From positions 3,510,001 to 3,574,000 of the forward strand of contig NZ_CP019509.1 in the NCBI RefSeq assembly GCF_002002905.1: a stretch of 64,000 bases of DNA. The letters run 5' to 3'. This document shows, piece after piece, positions 25,467-34,157 of the stretch. Positions within the stretch are counted from its first letter, which is position 1. Each line of letters starts with the position of its first letter. The notes under the pieces are model-generated. The model worked only from the letters and a program-made list of their open reading frames with translations, was not told where the DNA came from and ran no database searches. The position numbers and the translations under genes are program-made. The stretch is from Aquaspirillum sp. LM1. Lineage in GTDB: Bacteria; Pseudomonadota; Gammaproteobacteria; Burkholderiales; Aquaspirillaceae.

Positions 25467-26597
25467 TCAGCCTGCTCCCAACAGCCGTCGATACAGCGCC
25501 AGCAATTCTTCCGCCATTGCCTCCAGCGTGTAGGGTTCTGCCGTGGCGCGGGCGCAGGCGCGCAGCGCTGGCCAGTCGGCTTCGCGCTGCAGCCAGTGCG
25601 ACAGGTCGGCGGTAAAGCCGGCCACGTCCAGCGCATCGCGCACCCAGCCGTTTTTGCCGGGCTGAATCCATTCCGCCGCGCCGCAGCCGGTGCTGGTAAA
25701 CAGCGGCAGGCCGCAGGCCAGTGCTTCGACGCAGACATTGGGAAAGGGGTCGTACAGGGTGGGCAGGATCAGCGCATCGGCAGCGGCGTAGAAACTTTTG
25801 ACGTCTTTTTGCGCGCCGGTGAAGATCACCCGCTCGGTAATGCCCAGTGCGCGAGCTTGCGCCTGGTAGCGGGCGGCATGCTTGTCATGGCCGACCACCA
25901 GCAGGTGCAGGCCGGCCAGCGGGGCAATGGCCGCCAACGCGGTGGCCACGCCCTTGCGTTCAAAGCCGGAACCCACATACACCAGCAGCGGGGCCTGGGT
26001 GGGAATGCGCCAGTGCGCGCGCACGGCGTCGCGCTGGCTGGCCAGGCCAGGATGGAAGGCCTGGCTGTCCACGCCGTTGTAAATCACCGTCAGTTGGTCG
26101 TCGCCCAGGCCGAACAGCTGACGGATTTCAGTGGCCACCATCTGCGAATTGCAGATGACGGTTTTCAGCGCCGGATGGCGAAACATGCGCGCTTCGGCGC
26201 GGCAGATATAGTGGTGATACGGGTTGAGCTTGAGCTTGAGCCGGCCCAGCACTGACAGTGCCCGGCTGCGGCGCGCCAGCCAGGCGCGGTGTACACCGTC
26301 GCCGGCACGAAACACGTCGCAGCCGGGAATGCGCTCGTGCGCCTGCACCAGGTCGAAGCCTTCGCCGGCAATGGCCTGACGCACGCCACGGGCAAAGCCG
26401 GCATCGCGCCACACATTGCCCAGATAAAACGGATTGACCGTCAGGTTGTGGTAACCGGGGTGATCTTCCCAGCGGCGGGTAATCAGCGTCACATCCAGGC
26501 TGCCCTGACGGGCCAGCGCGTCCAGCGCGCGGCTGACAAAGCGCTCGGCACCGCCAGCGGGGTTATAGCGTTGCCGCACAATCGCCAGTCGGGTCAT
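25467..26597 (-). CDS. GT4 glycosyltransferase, WaaG-like
   Basis: This 376-residue GT-B enzyme starts LAIVRQRYNPAGGAERF, with NGVDSQAFHPG and a donor-site YDPFPNVCVEALACG, the arrangement of lipopolysaccharide core glucosyltransferase I (WaaG/RfaG). WaaG adds glucose to heptose II at the inner membrane. It overlaps the upstream heptosyltransferase gene by 4 bp (ATGA), so the two are coupled. The name waaG is likely but not proven, since other family members use different sugars. Confidence 0.82.
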   Translation of the reverse strand: MTRLAIVRQRYNPAGGAERFVSRALDALARQGSLDVTLITRRWEDHPGYHNLTVNPFYLGNVWRDAGFARGVRQAIAGEGFDLVQAHERIPGCDVFRAGDGVHRAWLARRSRALSVLGRLKLKLNPYHHYICRAEARMFRHPALKTVICNSQMVATEIRQLFGLGDDQLTVIYNGVDSQAFHPGLASQRDAVRAHWRIPTQAPLLVYVGSGFERKGVATALAAIAPLAGLHLLVVGHDKHAARYQAQARALGITERVIFTGAQKDVKSFYAAADALILPTLYDPFPNVCVEALACGLPLFTSTGCGAAEWIQPGKNGWVRDALDVAGFTADLSHWLQREADWPALRACARATAEPYTLEAMAEELLALYRRLLGAG

Positions 26598-27679
26598 CGG
26601 CCAGTCTCCTGTAGCAGTTCATCCAGCGCCGCCAGCACCCGGCTGGCCGGAATGGCGCTCAGGCATTCGCTGAGCTTGCCGCCGCCGCAGCCATCGCGGC
26701 CACAGGGCCGGCACGGCCAGTCTTCGCGCACCACCCGCTGCGCCACCTGCCATGGCCCCCATTCAATTTCGCCGGAGGGGCCAAACAGCGCCACGGTGGG
26801 CGTACCCAGCGCAGCGGCCATATGCATGGGCACCGAATCCATGCCGATGAAAGCACGCGCCTGCGCCAGCAGCGCACCCAGTTGCTCCAGGCTCAGTTCC
26901 CCGGCCAGGCTGGCCACAGGCCGGCTCAGTCTGGCCTGAATGTCGGCCAGCATGGCCAGTTCCGCCGGGTCGGGCGCGGCAGTCAGCAGCACCGGCCAGC
27001 CACGGGCGGTCAGTTGGTCAATCAGCTCGGCCATCTGCGCCACCGGCCAGGTTTTGAACAGCCAGCGTGAGGTGGGATGGATATGGATAAACTGGCCGGG
27101 CAACAGGCCCAGCGCCTCCAGCCGGCGGTTCACCTCCTGGCGGGCATGTGCCGATGGGCACAGCACCAGTTGTCGCGCATCGGCAGGCGCTTGCAGGCCC
27201 AGCCGGCGCAGGGCATCCAGGTGTAATTCCACCGTATGCCGGCGATTGCCGCCCACCAGCGGATAACGGTGGGTAAAAGCCTTGGCAAAGCGGCTGCTGG
27301 TTTTACCTGCTGGCGCAATGGCCCAGCGGGGTTTCAGCAGCCGCGCCAGGGTGGCACCGCGATTGTGGTCAGTCAGATGGATGATCAGATCGTACTGGCG
27401 GGCGCGCAGCGCCTGAAACAACGCCCATTCGTGGCGCAGCTGAGCCAGCCAGCCAGCGCGTTTCCACTGGCGGCCAATGCAGAACACCTGGCTGATGGCC
27501 GGATGGCCACCCAGCATCGGTGCGGTGTCGGCGTACACCAGTGCGTCAAGTTCGGCATGAGGGGCATGCTGTTTCAGCACGGTAAACACGGGAGAAGTGA
27601 GCAATACATCGCCGTGATGGCGCAGTTTGATCACCAGCACGCGCTTAAGCGCGGCGGGGTCGATGGCGTCTTGCAGCAT
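26594..27679 (-). CDS. GT9 heptosyltransferase, WaaQ-like
   Basis: This roughly 361-residue ADP-heptose:LPS heptosyltransferase-family enzyme has the N-terminal VLVIKLRHHGDVLLTSPVF and C-terminal FIGMDSVPMHMAAALGTPTV and LFGPSGEIEWGPW signatures. WaaQ adds the branching heptose III of the inner core. I set the start at MLQDAIDP; a further in-frame ATG 25 codons upstream overlaps the end of ptsI and adds unrelated sequence. It lies 62 bp downstream of ptsI on the same strand and may be read from that operon. Confidence 0.85.
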   Translation of the reverse strand: MLQDAIDPAALKRVLVIKLRHHGDVLLTSPVFTVLKQHAPHAELDALVYADTAPMLGGHPAISQVFCIGRQWKRAGWLAQLRHEWALFQALRARQYDLIIHLTDHNRGATLARLLKPRWAIAPAGKTSSRFAKAFTHRYPLVGGNRRHTVELHLDALRRLGLQAPADARQLVLCPSAHARQEVNRRLEALGLLPGQFIHIHPTSRWLFKTWPVAQMAELIDQLTARGWPVLLTAAPDPAELAMLADIQARLSRPVASLAGELSLEQLGALLAQARAFIGMDSVPMHMAAALGTPTVALFGPSGEIEWGPWQVAQRVVREDWPCRPCGRDGCGGGKLSECLSAIPASRVLAALDELLQETGR

Positions 27680-27741
27680 GGAAACAGTCGGTTTTTCGCA
27701 GAAGATCGGGCCAGGGCGCGGCAGTTGGCCGCGCCCGGCGC

Positions 27742-29484
27742 TCAGGCAGCACAATCCAGCGCGTTGAGTTGCTGGAGCAGGTCGTGGATTTTGTCCGGGT
27801 CGTCGGCACGCAAGATGCGCGAGGTCAGTGGCAGCAGGCGATCCAGGTGGGTGTTGAGCACCACCTGCTTGACCGACAGCATATTGGCCGGATGCATGGA
27901 AAACTTGCGCAGGCCCATGCCCAGCAGCAGCCGGGTCAGCCGGGCGTCGCCGGCCATTTCACCGCACACCGACACCGGCATGCCGGCCTTGTTGGCCGCC
28001 TTGATGGTGTGCAGGATCAGATACAGCACCGCCGGATGGGTGGGGTCGTACAGCGAGCTGACCGCATCGTCGTTGCGGTCGATGGCCAGGGTGTACTGAA
28101 TCAGATCGTTGGTGCCCAGCGAGAAGAAATTGACGTACTTGGTCAGCGAATTGATCACCAGCGCTGCCGACGGAATTTCAATCATCGCGCCCACTTCGAG
28201 TTTTTCGTCAAATGGGATATTCTCGCTGCGCAGTTCGTGACGGGCCAGATCCAGCTGGGCCAGCGCCTGCTTGAGGTCGGTCAGGCCGTTGATCATCGGA
28301 AACAGCACACGCAGCTTGCCATGTGCCGACGCGCGCAACAGCGCGCGCAGTTGCGAGCGGAACAGCTGCGGTTCAGCCAGGCACAGACGAATGCCGCACA
28401 AGCCCAGCGCCGGGTTGTCCGACACACCGTGTACCGACCATTTCGGGTTTTTGTCAGCCCCCAGGTCCATGGTGCGGATGGTCACCGGAAAGCCCTTCAT
28501 CTCGGTGACCACCTGGCGGTAGGCTTCAAACTGCTCGTCTTCCGACGGCAGGGTGTCGCGGCCTAAAAACAAAAATTCACTGCGGAACAGGCCAATGCCC
28601 ACGGCGCCGGCGGCTTTGACGTCTTCGACGTCTTGCGGCAGTTCGATATTGGCCACCAGCTCGATGGGTGCGCCGTCCAGGGTGACGGCATTGGCCTTCT
28701 TGATGCTAGACAGCTTGCGCCGCGCTTCGCGCCAAGCGCGCTGGCGGCGCTTGTACTCGACCAGCACCTGCTCGTCGGGGGCAACAATCACCACGCCCTG
28801 GATGCCGTCCACGATGACAATTTCGTCTTCGCTGATCAGCTGGCGGGCGTTGTGGGTGGCAATCACCGACGGCAAGTCCAGGCTGCGCGCCAGAATGGCG
28901 GTGTGGCTGGTGGCCCCGCCTACGTCGGTGACAAACGCCGCGTAATTGGAATCCTTGAAGTACACCATGTCAGCCGGCGACAGGTCGTGGGCAATCAGGA
29001 TGGCATCTTCGTTGAGCGGGTCAGGCATCGGCAGCGCGCTGCTGTGTCCGGCCAGGTTCTTGAAAATGCGCTCGACCACCTGCAGCACATCCTGCTTGCG
29101 TTCGCGCAGGTATTGTTCTTCGATGTCTTCAAACTGCGCCACCAGCTGGTCGGACTGGGTTTTTAGCGCCCATTCGGCATTGCAGTGCAGCGAATCAATG
29201 ACCTTGAGCGGTTCGCGCGAGATGGTGGCGTCGTTGAGCAGCATGATGTGCAACGACAAAAACGCCCCCAGCTCGGCGGGTGCGTTTTCCGGAATGCTGC
29301 CCCAGAGCATTTCCAGCTCTTTGCGGGTGGCGCGGATGGCGGTTTCAAAGCGCTGCTTTTCTGCTGGCAGTTCGTGCGCATCCAGCGTGTAATGCGCTAC
29401 ATCGGCGGCGCTTTGCGAAATCAGGTGCGCGCGACCGATGGCAATGCCGCCACCAATGCCGATGCCGTGCAAACTAATGCTCAT
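27742..29484 (-). CDS. ptsI: PTS enzyme I (PEP-protein phosphotransferase)
   Basis: This 580-residue enzyme I takes phosphate from PEP and passes it to HPr. The phospho-histidine is H194 in GGATSHTAILAR, and the C-terminal PEP-binding half carries GTNDLIQYTLAIDRND and SVCGEMAGD with the catalytic Cys. GGGGGAGGAAGGCC before the ATG at 29484 sets the start. It lies 211 bp after ptsH, an unusually wide gap in which a secondary promoter may lie. No sugar-specific membrane EIIBC follows, so the system may be regulatory. Confidence 0.96.
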   Translation of the reverse strand: MSISLHGIGIGGGIAIGRAHLISQSAADVAHYTLDAHELPAEKQRFETAIRATRKELEMLWGSIPENAPAELGAFLSLHIMLLNDATISREPLKVIDSLHCNAEWALKTQSDQLVAQFEDIEEQYLRERKQDVLQVVERIFKNLAGHSSALPMPDPLNEDAILIAHDLSPADMVYFKDSNYAAFVTDVGGATSHTAILARSLDLPSVIATHNARQLISEDEIVIVDGIQGVVIVAPDEQVLVEYKRRQRAWREARRKLSSIKKANAVTLDGAPIELVANIELPQDVEDVKAAGAVGIGLFRSEFLFLGRDTLPSEDEQFEAYRQVVTEMKGFPVTIRTMDLGADKNPKWSVHGVSDNPALGLCGIRLCLAEPQLFRSQLRALLRASAHGKLRVLFPMINGLTDLKQALAQLDLARHELRSENIPFDEKLEVGAMIEIPSAALVINSLTKYVNFFSLGTNDLIQYTLAIDRNDDAVSSLYDPTHPAVLYLILHTIKAANKAGMPVSVCGEMAGDARLTRLLLGMGLRKFSMHPANMLSVKQVVLNTHLDRLLPLTSRILRADDPDKIHDLLQQLNALDCAA

Positions 29485-29695
29485 GGCCTTCCTCCCCCTG
29501 CAAGACTCGATCGGGCCGTCCCCTGCCCGGTTGACCTGTTGCCGCACTAGCCTGCTGGCTATCCCCGCGACATCAGGGGCCGGGTTGAAGTGGCCGGTTC
29601 ACGCTGCCCGCGTGGCCGGCGCTGAGTATGCCAGGCGCAGATGACCGGCAGACGGCTGAGGCTCAACCGGTCTGACAGTCCTGCGGCCAGGCAGA

Positions 29696-29965
29696 TTACT
29701 CGGCCTCGTCGAATTTATTGTTGATCAGGGCCACCAGCGCAGCCAGCGCGGCGTCCTCATCGTCCCCGTGTGCTTCCAGCTCCACCTTGGAGCCTTTGGC
29801 GGCCGCCAGCATCATCACGCCCATGATGCTTTTGGCGTTGACCCGGCGGTTATTGCGCGAAATCCAGATTTCACTGGCGTAACGACCGGCCAGCTGGGTG
29901 AATTTCGATGATGCCCGGGCATGCAGCCCGAGTTTATTGATGATTTCAACTTGCACTTGCGCCAT
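29696..29965 (-). CDS. ptsH: Phosphocarrier HPr
   Basis: This 89-residue HPr relays phosphate from enzyme I to EIIA. H15 in GLHARAS is the phospho-acceptor, and S46 in NAKSIMGV is the site that HPr kinase would modify in bacteria that have it. The start overlaps the end of the EIIA gene by 20 bp, so translation is coupled. Confidence 0.96.
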   Translation of the reverse strand: MAQVQVEIINKLGLHARASSKFTQLAGRYASEIWISRNNRRVNAKSIMGVMMLAAAKGSKVELEAHGDDEDAALAALVALINNKFDEAE

Positions 29966-30359
29966 GTGCGTCCCCCGGTACGATATACATCACCCCTTCC
30001 AGCCCGCCAGTGACTGCCTTGCTGACCACGGTTTCCAGCGGCTGGCCGGCGTAGCACAGGCTACGCACCAGCATGGGCAGGCTGACGCCCGCCACCGCTT
30101 CCACCCGGCCAGGCTCAATCAGCCGGCTGGCAATATTGGAGGGTGTACCGCCAAAAATGTCCGACAGCAGCAACACGCCGCTGCCATCATCCAGCCCCCG
30201 CACCAAATCGCGGGCTTCGGCCAGCTTGCGGTCGGGGTCGTCGTTTTTATCCACCGCCATCACAGCGAGGTTTGGCAGCTCGCGCTGCAGGATATGCTGT
30301 GCACATTGCGCCAGGATCACCCCGAGGTCGCCATGCGTCACAATCAGAATGCCTACCAT
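29946..30359 (-). CDS. EIIA-Man-type PTS protein
   Basis: This 137-residue EIIA of the mannose family begins MVGILIVTHGDLG with phospho-acceptor H9, and has LLLSDIFGGTPSNIASR, typical of ManX/AgaF. AGAGGGTATTC precedes the chosen ATG; upstream in-frame ATGs give non-family residues. Together with ptsH and ptsI it forms a three-gene cascade lacking permease components, an arrangement found in betaproteobacteria where the PTS controls metabolism instead of importing sugar. Confidence 0.9.
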   Translation of the reverse strand: MVGILIVTHGDLGVILAQCAQHILQRELPNLAVMAVDKNDDPDRKLAEARDLVRGLDDGSGVLLLSDIFGGTPSNIASRLIEPGRVEAVAGVSLPMLVRSLCYAGQPLETVVSKAVTGGLEGVMYIVPGDAHGASAS

Positions 30360-30613
30360 GAATACCCTCTTGCTTGCCGGGGCCGGTTCGTCTGGTGTTT
30401 TGTGGGCCAGGGAGATTACCGCCGGCACACTCGTGGATGTCACGATCAGCGACGATTGTAACAAGCCCGCGCCTGACGTGGGGGCAGTATCGGTGAGGAA
30501 ATGGATGAAAAATGCCTGAAGAATAATGCCCCAGCCCCAATTCAGGGCCAATACGCAATGCGCCAGTCTGAGGCACAGGCTGGCGCAAAAGCAGACACAC
30601 CGGAAAAAAACAC

Positions 30614-30991
30614 TCAGCGGCGCGACCCGGCGGGCGGATCGTACCAGCCCGGCGGACGCACCCAGGCTTCTTCCCGCTCGCGGCCATACGCCGGTGCGCG
30701 GGAGGAGGGGTGATCATTCCAGCCAGGCGGACGCTGCCAGCCCGGCGGCACATCACGCCGGCCATGATCATAACGATCATAATCGTAACGGTCACGGTCA
30801 TGGTGGTGAGGGTGACGATATTCACGCTGGCGAGGCGGCACAGGATACGCCGGGTACACCACCACCGGCGATTGCACCCGGTACACCGGCGGCTGGCCAA
30901 CAATCAGCTGTATCCCCCATGCCGGAGACTGGGCCGAAGCAGACGCGGCAGCCAGTGCCAGCCACAGGGCAGTCAGTCGAAGAAAGGGCAT
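30614..30991 (-). CDS. Small secreted Pro/Tyr/His/Arg-rich protein
   Basis: This 125-residue protein has a Sec signal (LRLTALWLALAAASASA, cleavage before QSPAW), then a mature part with VVVYPAYPVPPRQREYRHPH, a His/Asp/Arg/Tyr block and repeated PPGW motifs. AAGGAGT before the ATG at 30991 is a near-perfect ribosome site. I recognise no family. Composition suggests an extended, metal- or surface-binding envelope protein. It lies downstream of two other small exported proteins on the same strand. Confidence 0.7.
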   Translation of the reverse strand: MPFLRLTALWLALAAASASAQSPAWGIQLIVGQPPVYRVQSPVVVYPAYPVPPRQREYRHPHHHDRDRYDYDRYDHGRRDVPPGWQRPPGWNDHPSSRAPAYGREREEAWVRPPGWYDPPAGSRR

Positions 30992-31136
30992 GGCGTGACT
31001 CCTTGTCCAGTGGTGCAAAAATGGCCGGAAAGCGGTGGATGACCCCCTATCGGGATCATGTTAACCCACCCCTCATGCTCAACATAGCAGGATGCCGCCC
31101 CCACTGCCGGGCCGTCGCGCTGGTCCGGCAGATACG

Positions 31137-31460
31137 TTACTGCGCGGGCCGGTTTTCAATCCGCTCGGTTTTGCGCTCGGCGCGACGCTCCACCCGGTCT
31201 GCCCGGCGATCCACCCGACGGGCGTGTCGTTCGGCGCGGCGTTCGCGCTGCTGCGCCAGGTGCGGGTGGCTGGCGTCTGCGCTGGCGGCTTCGATCCGAT
31301 TGGCCCGTGCCTCGGCCTGGTCGGCGTGCTGGCGCGCCATGTCGGCGCGCTGTTCAATCCGCTCCACGCGCTGTTCGGCGGCAGGGGTGGCCGCCCAGGC
31401 GGCAGAGGTGGTCATCAGCAGACACAGCGCGGTCCAGCGCATGGTTTGGCACATCGACAT
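31137..31460 (-). CDS. Small secreted Arg/Glu/Ala-rich helical protein
   Basis: This 107-residue protein has a signal peptide (MRWTALCLLMTTSAAWA) and a mature region rich in Arg, Glu and Ala in a heptad-like pattern (VERIEQRADMARQHADQAEA), predicted to be one long coiled coil. GGAG lies 8 nt before the chosen ATG. A hairpin separates it from paralogue B upstream. Function is unknown; periplasmic helical proteins of this type occasionally act as envelope-stress chaperones, but no Spy/CpxP motif (LTxxQ) is present. Confidence 0.7.
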   Translation of the reverse strand: MSMCQTMRWTALCLLMTTSAAWAATPAAEQRVERIEQRADMARQHADQAEARANRIEAASADASHPHLAQQRERRAERHARRVDRRADRVERRAERKTERIENRPAQ

Positions 31461-31515
31461 GGGGTGTTCTCCAGCAAGAATTCTGGTATGCGTCAATTCA
31501 AGGCAAACCTGACAG

Positions 31516-31558
31516 CATGCCCTGCCGACAGGAGGGTACATCGTGTCGGCAGGGCATG
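31516..31558 (-). terminator. Strong hairpin after paralogue B
   Basis: A perfect 15-bp inverted repeat (CATGCCCTGCCGACA at 31516-31530 and its complement at 31544-31558) has a 13-base loop and lies 9 bp after the stop of paralogue B. There is no long T run, so termination strength is uncertain. Confidence 0.55.
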
Positions 31559-31567
31559 GTCAGCCAC

Positions 31568-31870
31568 TTACTGCTTGGCGGCTTCCGGCTTTTTCGCTTC
31601 AGCCGGCTTGTCGGCGGGCTTGTCGGCTTTTTTCTCGGCCTTGTGCTCTGCTTTGTGTTCGGTTTTCTTGGCGTCGGCCTTCACGTCCTTCTTGGCCTCA
31701 GCCTTGACTTCGGTCTTGGCCGCTTCCGGCTTGGCAGCAGCAGCAGCGGCGGGAGCCGGGGCGGCAGCCGGTTTGACTTCCGGCTTGGCGGCATCGGCGG
31801 CAAAGCCCATCCCGGCGGACACGGCAAACACACCAGCAACCAGGCTCTTGATCAGGGTATTGGCATTCAT
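31568..31870 (-). CDS. Small secreted Lys/Ala-rich protein, paralogue B
   Basis: This 100-residue paralogue of the protein at 25.0-25.3 kb has signal peptide LIKSLVAGVFAVSAGMGFAAD, an Ala/Pro stretch, then a Lys/Glu/Ala tail with short repeats (KTEHKAEHKAEKKADKPADK) ending KPEAAKQ. The first ATG again overlaps AAAGGA, so the second is used. Upstream DNA is conserved with paralogue A for about 60 bp, including an RstA/CpxR-type box. A duplicated gene kept with its control region implies a conserved, probably stress-linked role in the periplasm. No family name can be given. Confidence 0.75.
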   Translation of the reverse strand: MNANTLIKSLVAGVFAVSAGMGFAADAAKPEVKPAAAPAPAAAAAAKPEAAKTEVKAEAKKDVKADAKKTEHKAEHKAEKKADKPADKPAEAKKPEAAKQ

Positions 31871-31994
31871 GGTCTTCATCCTTTGTCATTCAGTTTGGGT
31901 TAGGCCCCGTGGCGGGGGTCAGCTGCGTATTGCAGTTGATGGGCTCAGATTAAGCCCTGCCAGACAGGCCGTCTGTGAGTGAGTGGTGTCGGGA

Positions 31995-32008
31995 TGTAAC
32001 CGAATGTA
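31995..32008 (-). promoter_or_regulatory. RstA/CpxR-type box upstream of paralogue B
   Basis: TACATTCGGTTACA on the minus strand differs from the RstA consensus at one fixed position. On the plus strand it reads GTAAC-N5-GTACA. It lies about 125 nt before the start codon, as in paralogue A. Confidence 0.5.
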
Positions 32009-32034
32009 CAGAAAAATGGATATTCGACCTTGAT

Positions 32035-32193
32035 CTATCGGGCATCGAAGCGGTCGATCCTGGCTTCGATCTCCTCAATATGCTGCATCAGTTCGTCGAG
32101 CACGAAGCGGTGACTGGCGGTCAGTTCGCCTTGCAGGGCATCGAAGATCTCCTCACGGCTAGATTTGCTCTTTTTTGAGTACATTAACGACAT
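32035..32193 (-). pseudogene. IS110-family transposase fragment
   Basis: This is a 52-codon frame with ATG and TAG. The stretch REEIFDALQGELTASHRF, followed by LDELMQHIEEIEARIDR, resembles the linker region of IS110/IS1111 transposases (usually ALxGxLxxHHRFLLxELLxHI). The catalytic DEDD domain and the C-terminal Ser domain are both absent, so only about an eighth of a transposase remains. It lies between the paralogue B control region and hipBA and probably marks a past insertion. Confidence 0.5.
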
Positions 32194-32217
32194 AAGGATC
32201 GATTATACAATCAAAAA

Positions 32218-32268
32218 TTGATCTTGCTGCCAGGGCGTTTTAGACTGATCGTGTCATTGAGCGCTCAA
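32218..32268 (+). promoter_or_regulatory. Promoter and palindromic operator of hipBA
   Basis: TTGATC (32218-32223), a 17-bp spacer and TAGACT (32241-32246) form a plausible promoter. A perfect 12-bp palindrome, TTGAGCGCTCAA (32257-32268), lies just before the ribosome site AGAGGTG, a good position for HipB autorepression. Confidence 0.6.
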
Positions 32269-32282
32269 CCAGAGGTGACACC

Positions 32283-32624
32283 ATGCGTGTGAAGCAAGCC
32301 ACCACCCTACGCCCTGAGCTGGCCACCGAATCCCAAAATCTGGGCCTGAAACTGGCGCGTCTGCGCATGGCCAGAGGCATCAAACAAGTTGATGCAGCGT
32401 TGCGCGCCGGCCTATCCCGAAACACCGCCTACCGCCTAGAACGGGGTGATCCAGGGTTGGCCTTTGGCCAAATCCTTCGCTATCTGGATGCTATTGCACC
32501 CGGGCAAACGCTGCTTGATCTACTAAGCGAAAATGACCCCGCATTGACTGCACTCGAAACACGCGAGCGCAAACGGCGCGTGCGCGACATGTCCTCTGCC
32601 GAGCTGAAGGAGTTGGATTTCTGA
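32283..32624 (+). CDS. hipB: HipB-like XRE-family antitoxin
   Basis: This 113-residue protein has a helix-turn-helix (LGLKLARLRMARGIKQVDAA, then GLSRNTAYRLERGDPG), predicted to repress its own operon and neutralise HipA. The C-terminal arm ending SSAELKELDF is longer than in E. coli HipB. Its stop overlaps the hipA start (TGATGG), so the two are coupled. AGAGGTGACACC precedes the ATG. Confidence 0.88.
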   Translation: MRVKQATTLRPELATESQNLGLKLARLRMARGIKQVDAALRAGLSRNTAYRLERGDPGLAFGQILRYLDAIAPGQTLLDLLSENDPALTALETRERKRRVRDMSSAELKELDF

Positions 32625-33964
32625 TGGCAGCAGCCGAAAAAAAACTTATTGTTTTTGCCCATCTGGATACAGATTGGGTGCCATGCGGGCAGCTCACATT
32701 GATAGAGGACGGCCCCATGGTATTGGCATCCCGCTTTGCCTACGGCCTGCGCTATCTGGACCGGCATAACGCCGTAGAGCTTGACCCGGTTAGCCTTGGC
32801 TTGCACAACAAGGACAGCATTCGTGGCAAAGCGCTACTGCCAGTGAATATGTTGCCTTTGTTCGGTGGAATCCGCGATGCTGCCCCGGATGCCTGGGGAC
32901 GACGCGTCATCGAAGCAAAGCTGAAAGTGCCTGCAAACAGCCTGTCTGAGTCGGATTATCTGCTGCACGCTGGCAGTGAGCGCGTAGGTGCTCTGGACGT
33001 ACGCACTGCGCCAGATGCACCACCACGCCCCAGCCATAGCAGCTGGGACAGCCTTCAGTATTTGATGGAGGCGGCTGACCGCATTGAGGAGGGCTTGCCC
33101 ATTCCGGCCAAGCTCGAAGCAATTTTTCAAGACGGTACGGCGCTGGGCGGCGCACGCCCGAAGGCATCGATCCGCGACGACGACGGCGTGCTCTGGCTGG
33201 CCAAGTTCCGTAGCCGGACAGACGGGTACGACATCCCCGCAATTGAGGCGGCTACCCTCAGACTGGCGGCAGAATGCGGGCTGACGGTGCCACCGGTTAA
33301 GGTTCTTCCGCTGGGTAGCCGAAACATCATGATGATTCGGCGCTTTGACCGGTACTGGAGCGCTCCGGGCGTGACCAAGCCGGGCGACTGGATGACAGTT
33401 CAGCCTGTGGCGGGCCAGCAGGAACGGCGGCTGGGCTTTGTCAGCGGGCTGACTTTGTTGGGCTGCGATGAAACACAGTCACGCCTCAAGTCCTATGCGG
33501 ATCTCACCCACGCCATCCGGCGCTATTGCCACACCTCGGTCATCCGACGCGACAACCGGGAGTTGTTCGGGCGCATGGTGTACAACATCCTGGTCAGCAA
33601 CGACGACGATCACCTACGCAATCACGGTTTTGTCTGCGATGCAAGTTTGCCGGGCTGGCGTCTGAGCCCGCTGTACGACGTGATGCCACGCCCCAGCCTG
33701 GCATTTGAGCGGCAATTGCACCTTGGCGTCGGCAAGCAAGGGCGCTCAGCAACACTGGACAACGCCATGACGGCCAAAGAGGCGTTTTCACTCTCTGAGA
33801 CAGAAGCAGTCACCGTCATTGCAGAGGTATGGGAGCGGGTACGTGAATGGCGCGTTTACTTTGAACAATACGGTGTGCCTGCCGCTGAGATCGACAAGAT
33901 TGCGCCAGCTTTCCGACATATCGACGATGTGTCATCTGCCAAGCTACGTCGCCAACTGCCATGA
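32624..33964 (+). CDS. hipA: HipA-like serine/threonine kinase toxin
   Basis: This 446-residue HipA-family kinase has the N-terminal subdomain with LPLFGGIRDAAPDAWGRRVI, the ATP-loop-like TALGGARPKASI, the catalytic-loop SNDDDHLRNHGF and a metal-binding LSPLYDVMPRPS. E. coli HipA phosphorylates glutamyl-tRNA synthetase and induces persistence; this protein probably acts similarly on some tRNA-charging or translation target. All catalytic motifs look intact. The module is bordered by an IS110 relic on one side and a MITE-like element on the other. Confidence 0.88.
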   Translation: MAAAEKKLIVFAHLDTDWVPCGQLTLIEDGPMVLASRFAYGLRYLDRHNAVELDPVSLGLHNKDSIRGKALLPVNMLPLFGGIRDAAPDAWGRRVIEAKLKVPANSLSESDYLLHAGSERVGALDVRTAPDAPPRPSHSSWDSLQYLMEAADRIEEGLPIPAKLEAIFQDGTALGGARPKASIRDDDGVLWLAKFRSRTDGYDIPAIEAATLRLAAECGLTVPPVKVLPLGSRNIMMIRRFDRYWSAPGVTKPGDWMTVQPVAGQQERRLGFVSGLTLLGCDETQSRLKSYADLTHAIRRYCHTSVIRRDNRELFGRMVYNILVSNDDDHLRNHGFVCDASLPGWRLSPLYDVMPRPSLAFERQLHLGVGKQGRSATLDNAMTAKEAFSLSETEAVTVIAEVWERVREWRVYFEQYGVPAAEIDKIAPAFRHIDDVSSAKLRRQLP

Positions 33965-34016
33965 TCCACCACGACAAGCGGCTACCCAGAAAAACAGCAG
34001 AGTAGCCCTGTGCTTA

Positions 34017-34157
34017 GAACGTGTTCAAAGTCTAGCGAACGACGGGTCAGCCAAGGCGAAATGAACCCAAAAGGTGCAGTTGACACGCGGTCAATGCGCA
34101 TTTTGGGGGGCATTTCAACGCAGGATCACCCGAGTCTCGCAGACTTTGAACGCGTTC
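34017..34157. mobile_element. MITE-like element (141 bp) with TTA duplication
   Basis: The ends are inverted: GAACGTGTTCAAAGTCT at 34017 and the complement of GAACGCGTTCAAAGTCT ending at 34157, a 16/17 match that continues less well inward. TTA flanks both ends (34014-34016 and 34158-34160), consistent with a 3-bp target duplication of the IS5-type TNA kind. It contains no coding frame of its own. The right TTA is the stop codon of the sensor kinase gene. Confidence 0.75.

Noticed and set aside
30560..30586. GCGCCAG/CTGGCGC inverted repeat as terminator of the small secreted-protein gene
   Set aside because: The loop is 13 bases and no T run follows on the minus strand; support is too weak.
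31975..32178. 67-codon plus-strand frame near the IS110 relic
   Set aside because: The opposite strand reads as IS110 transposase; the plus frame begins in a conserved regulatory segment and shows no family.
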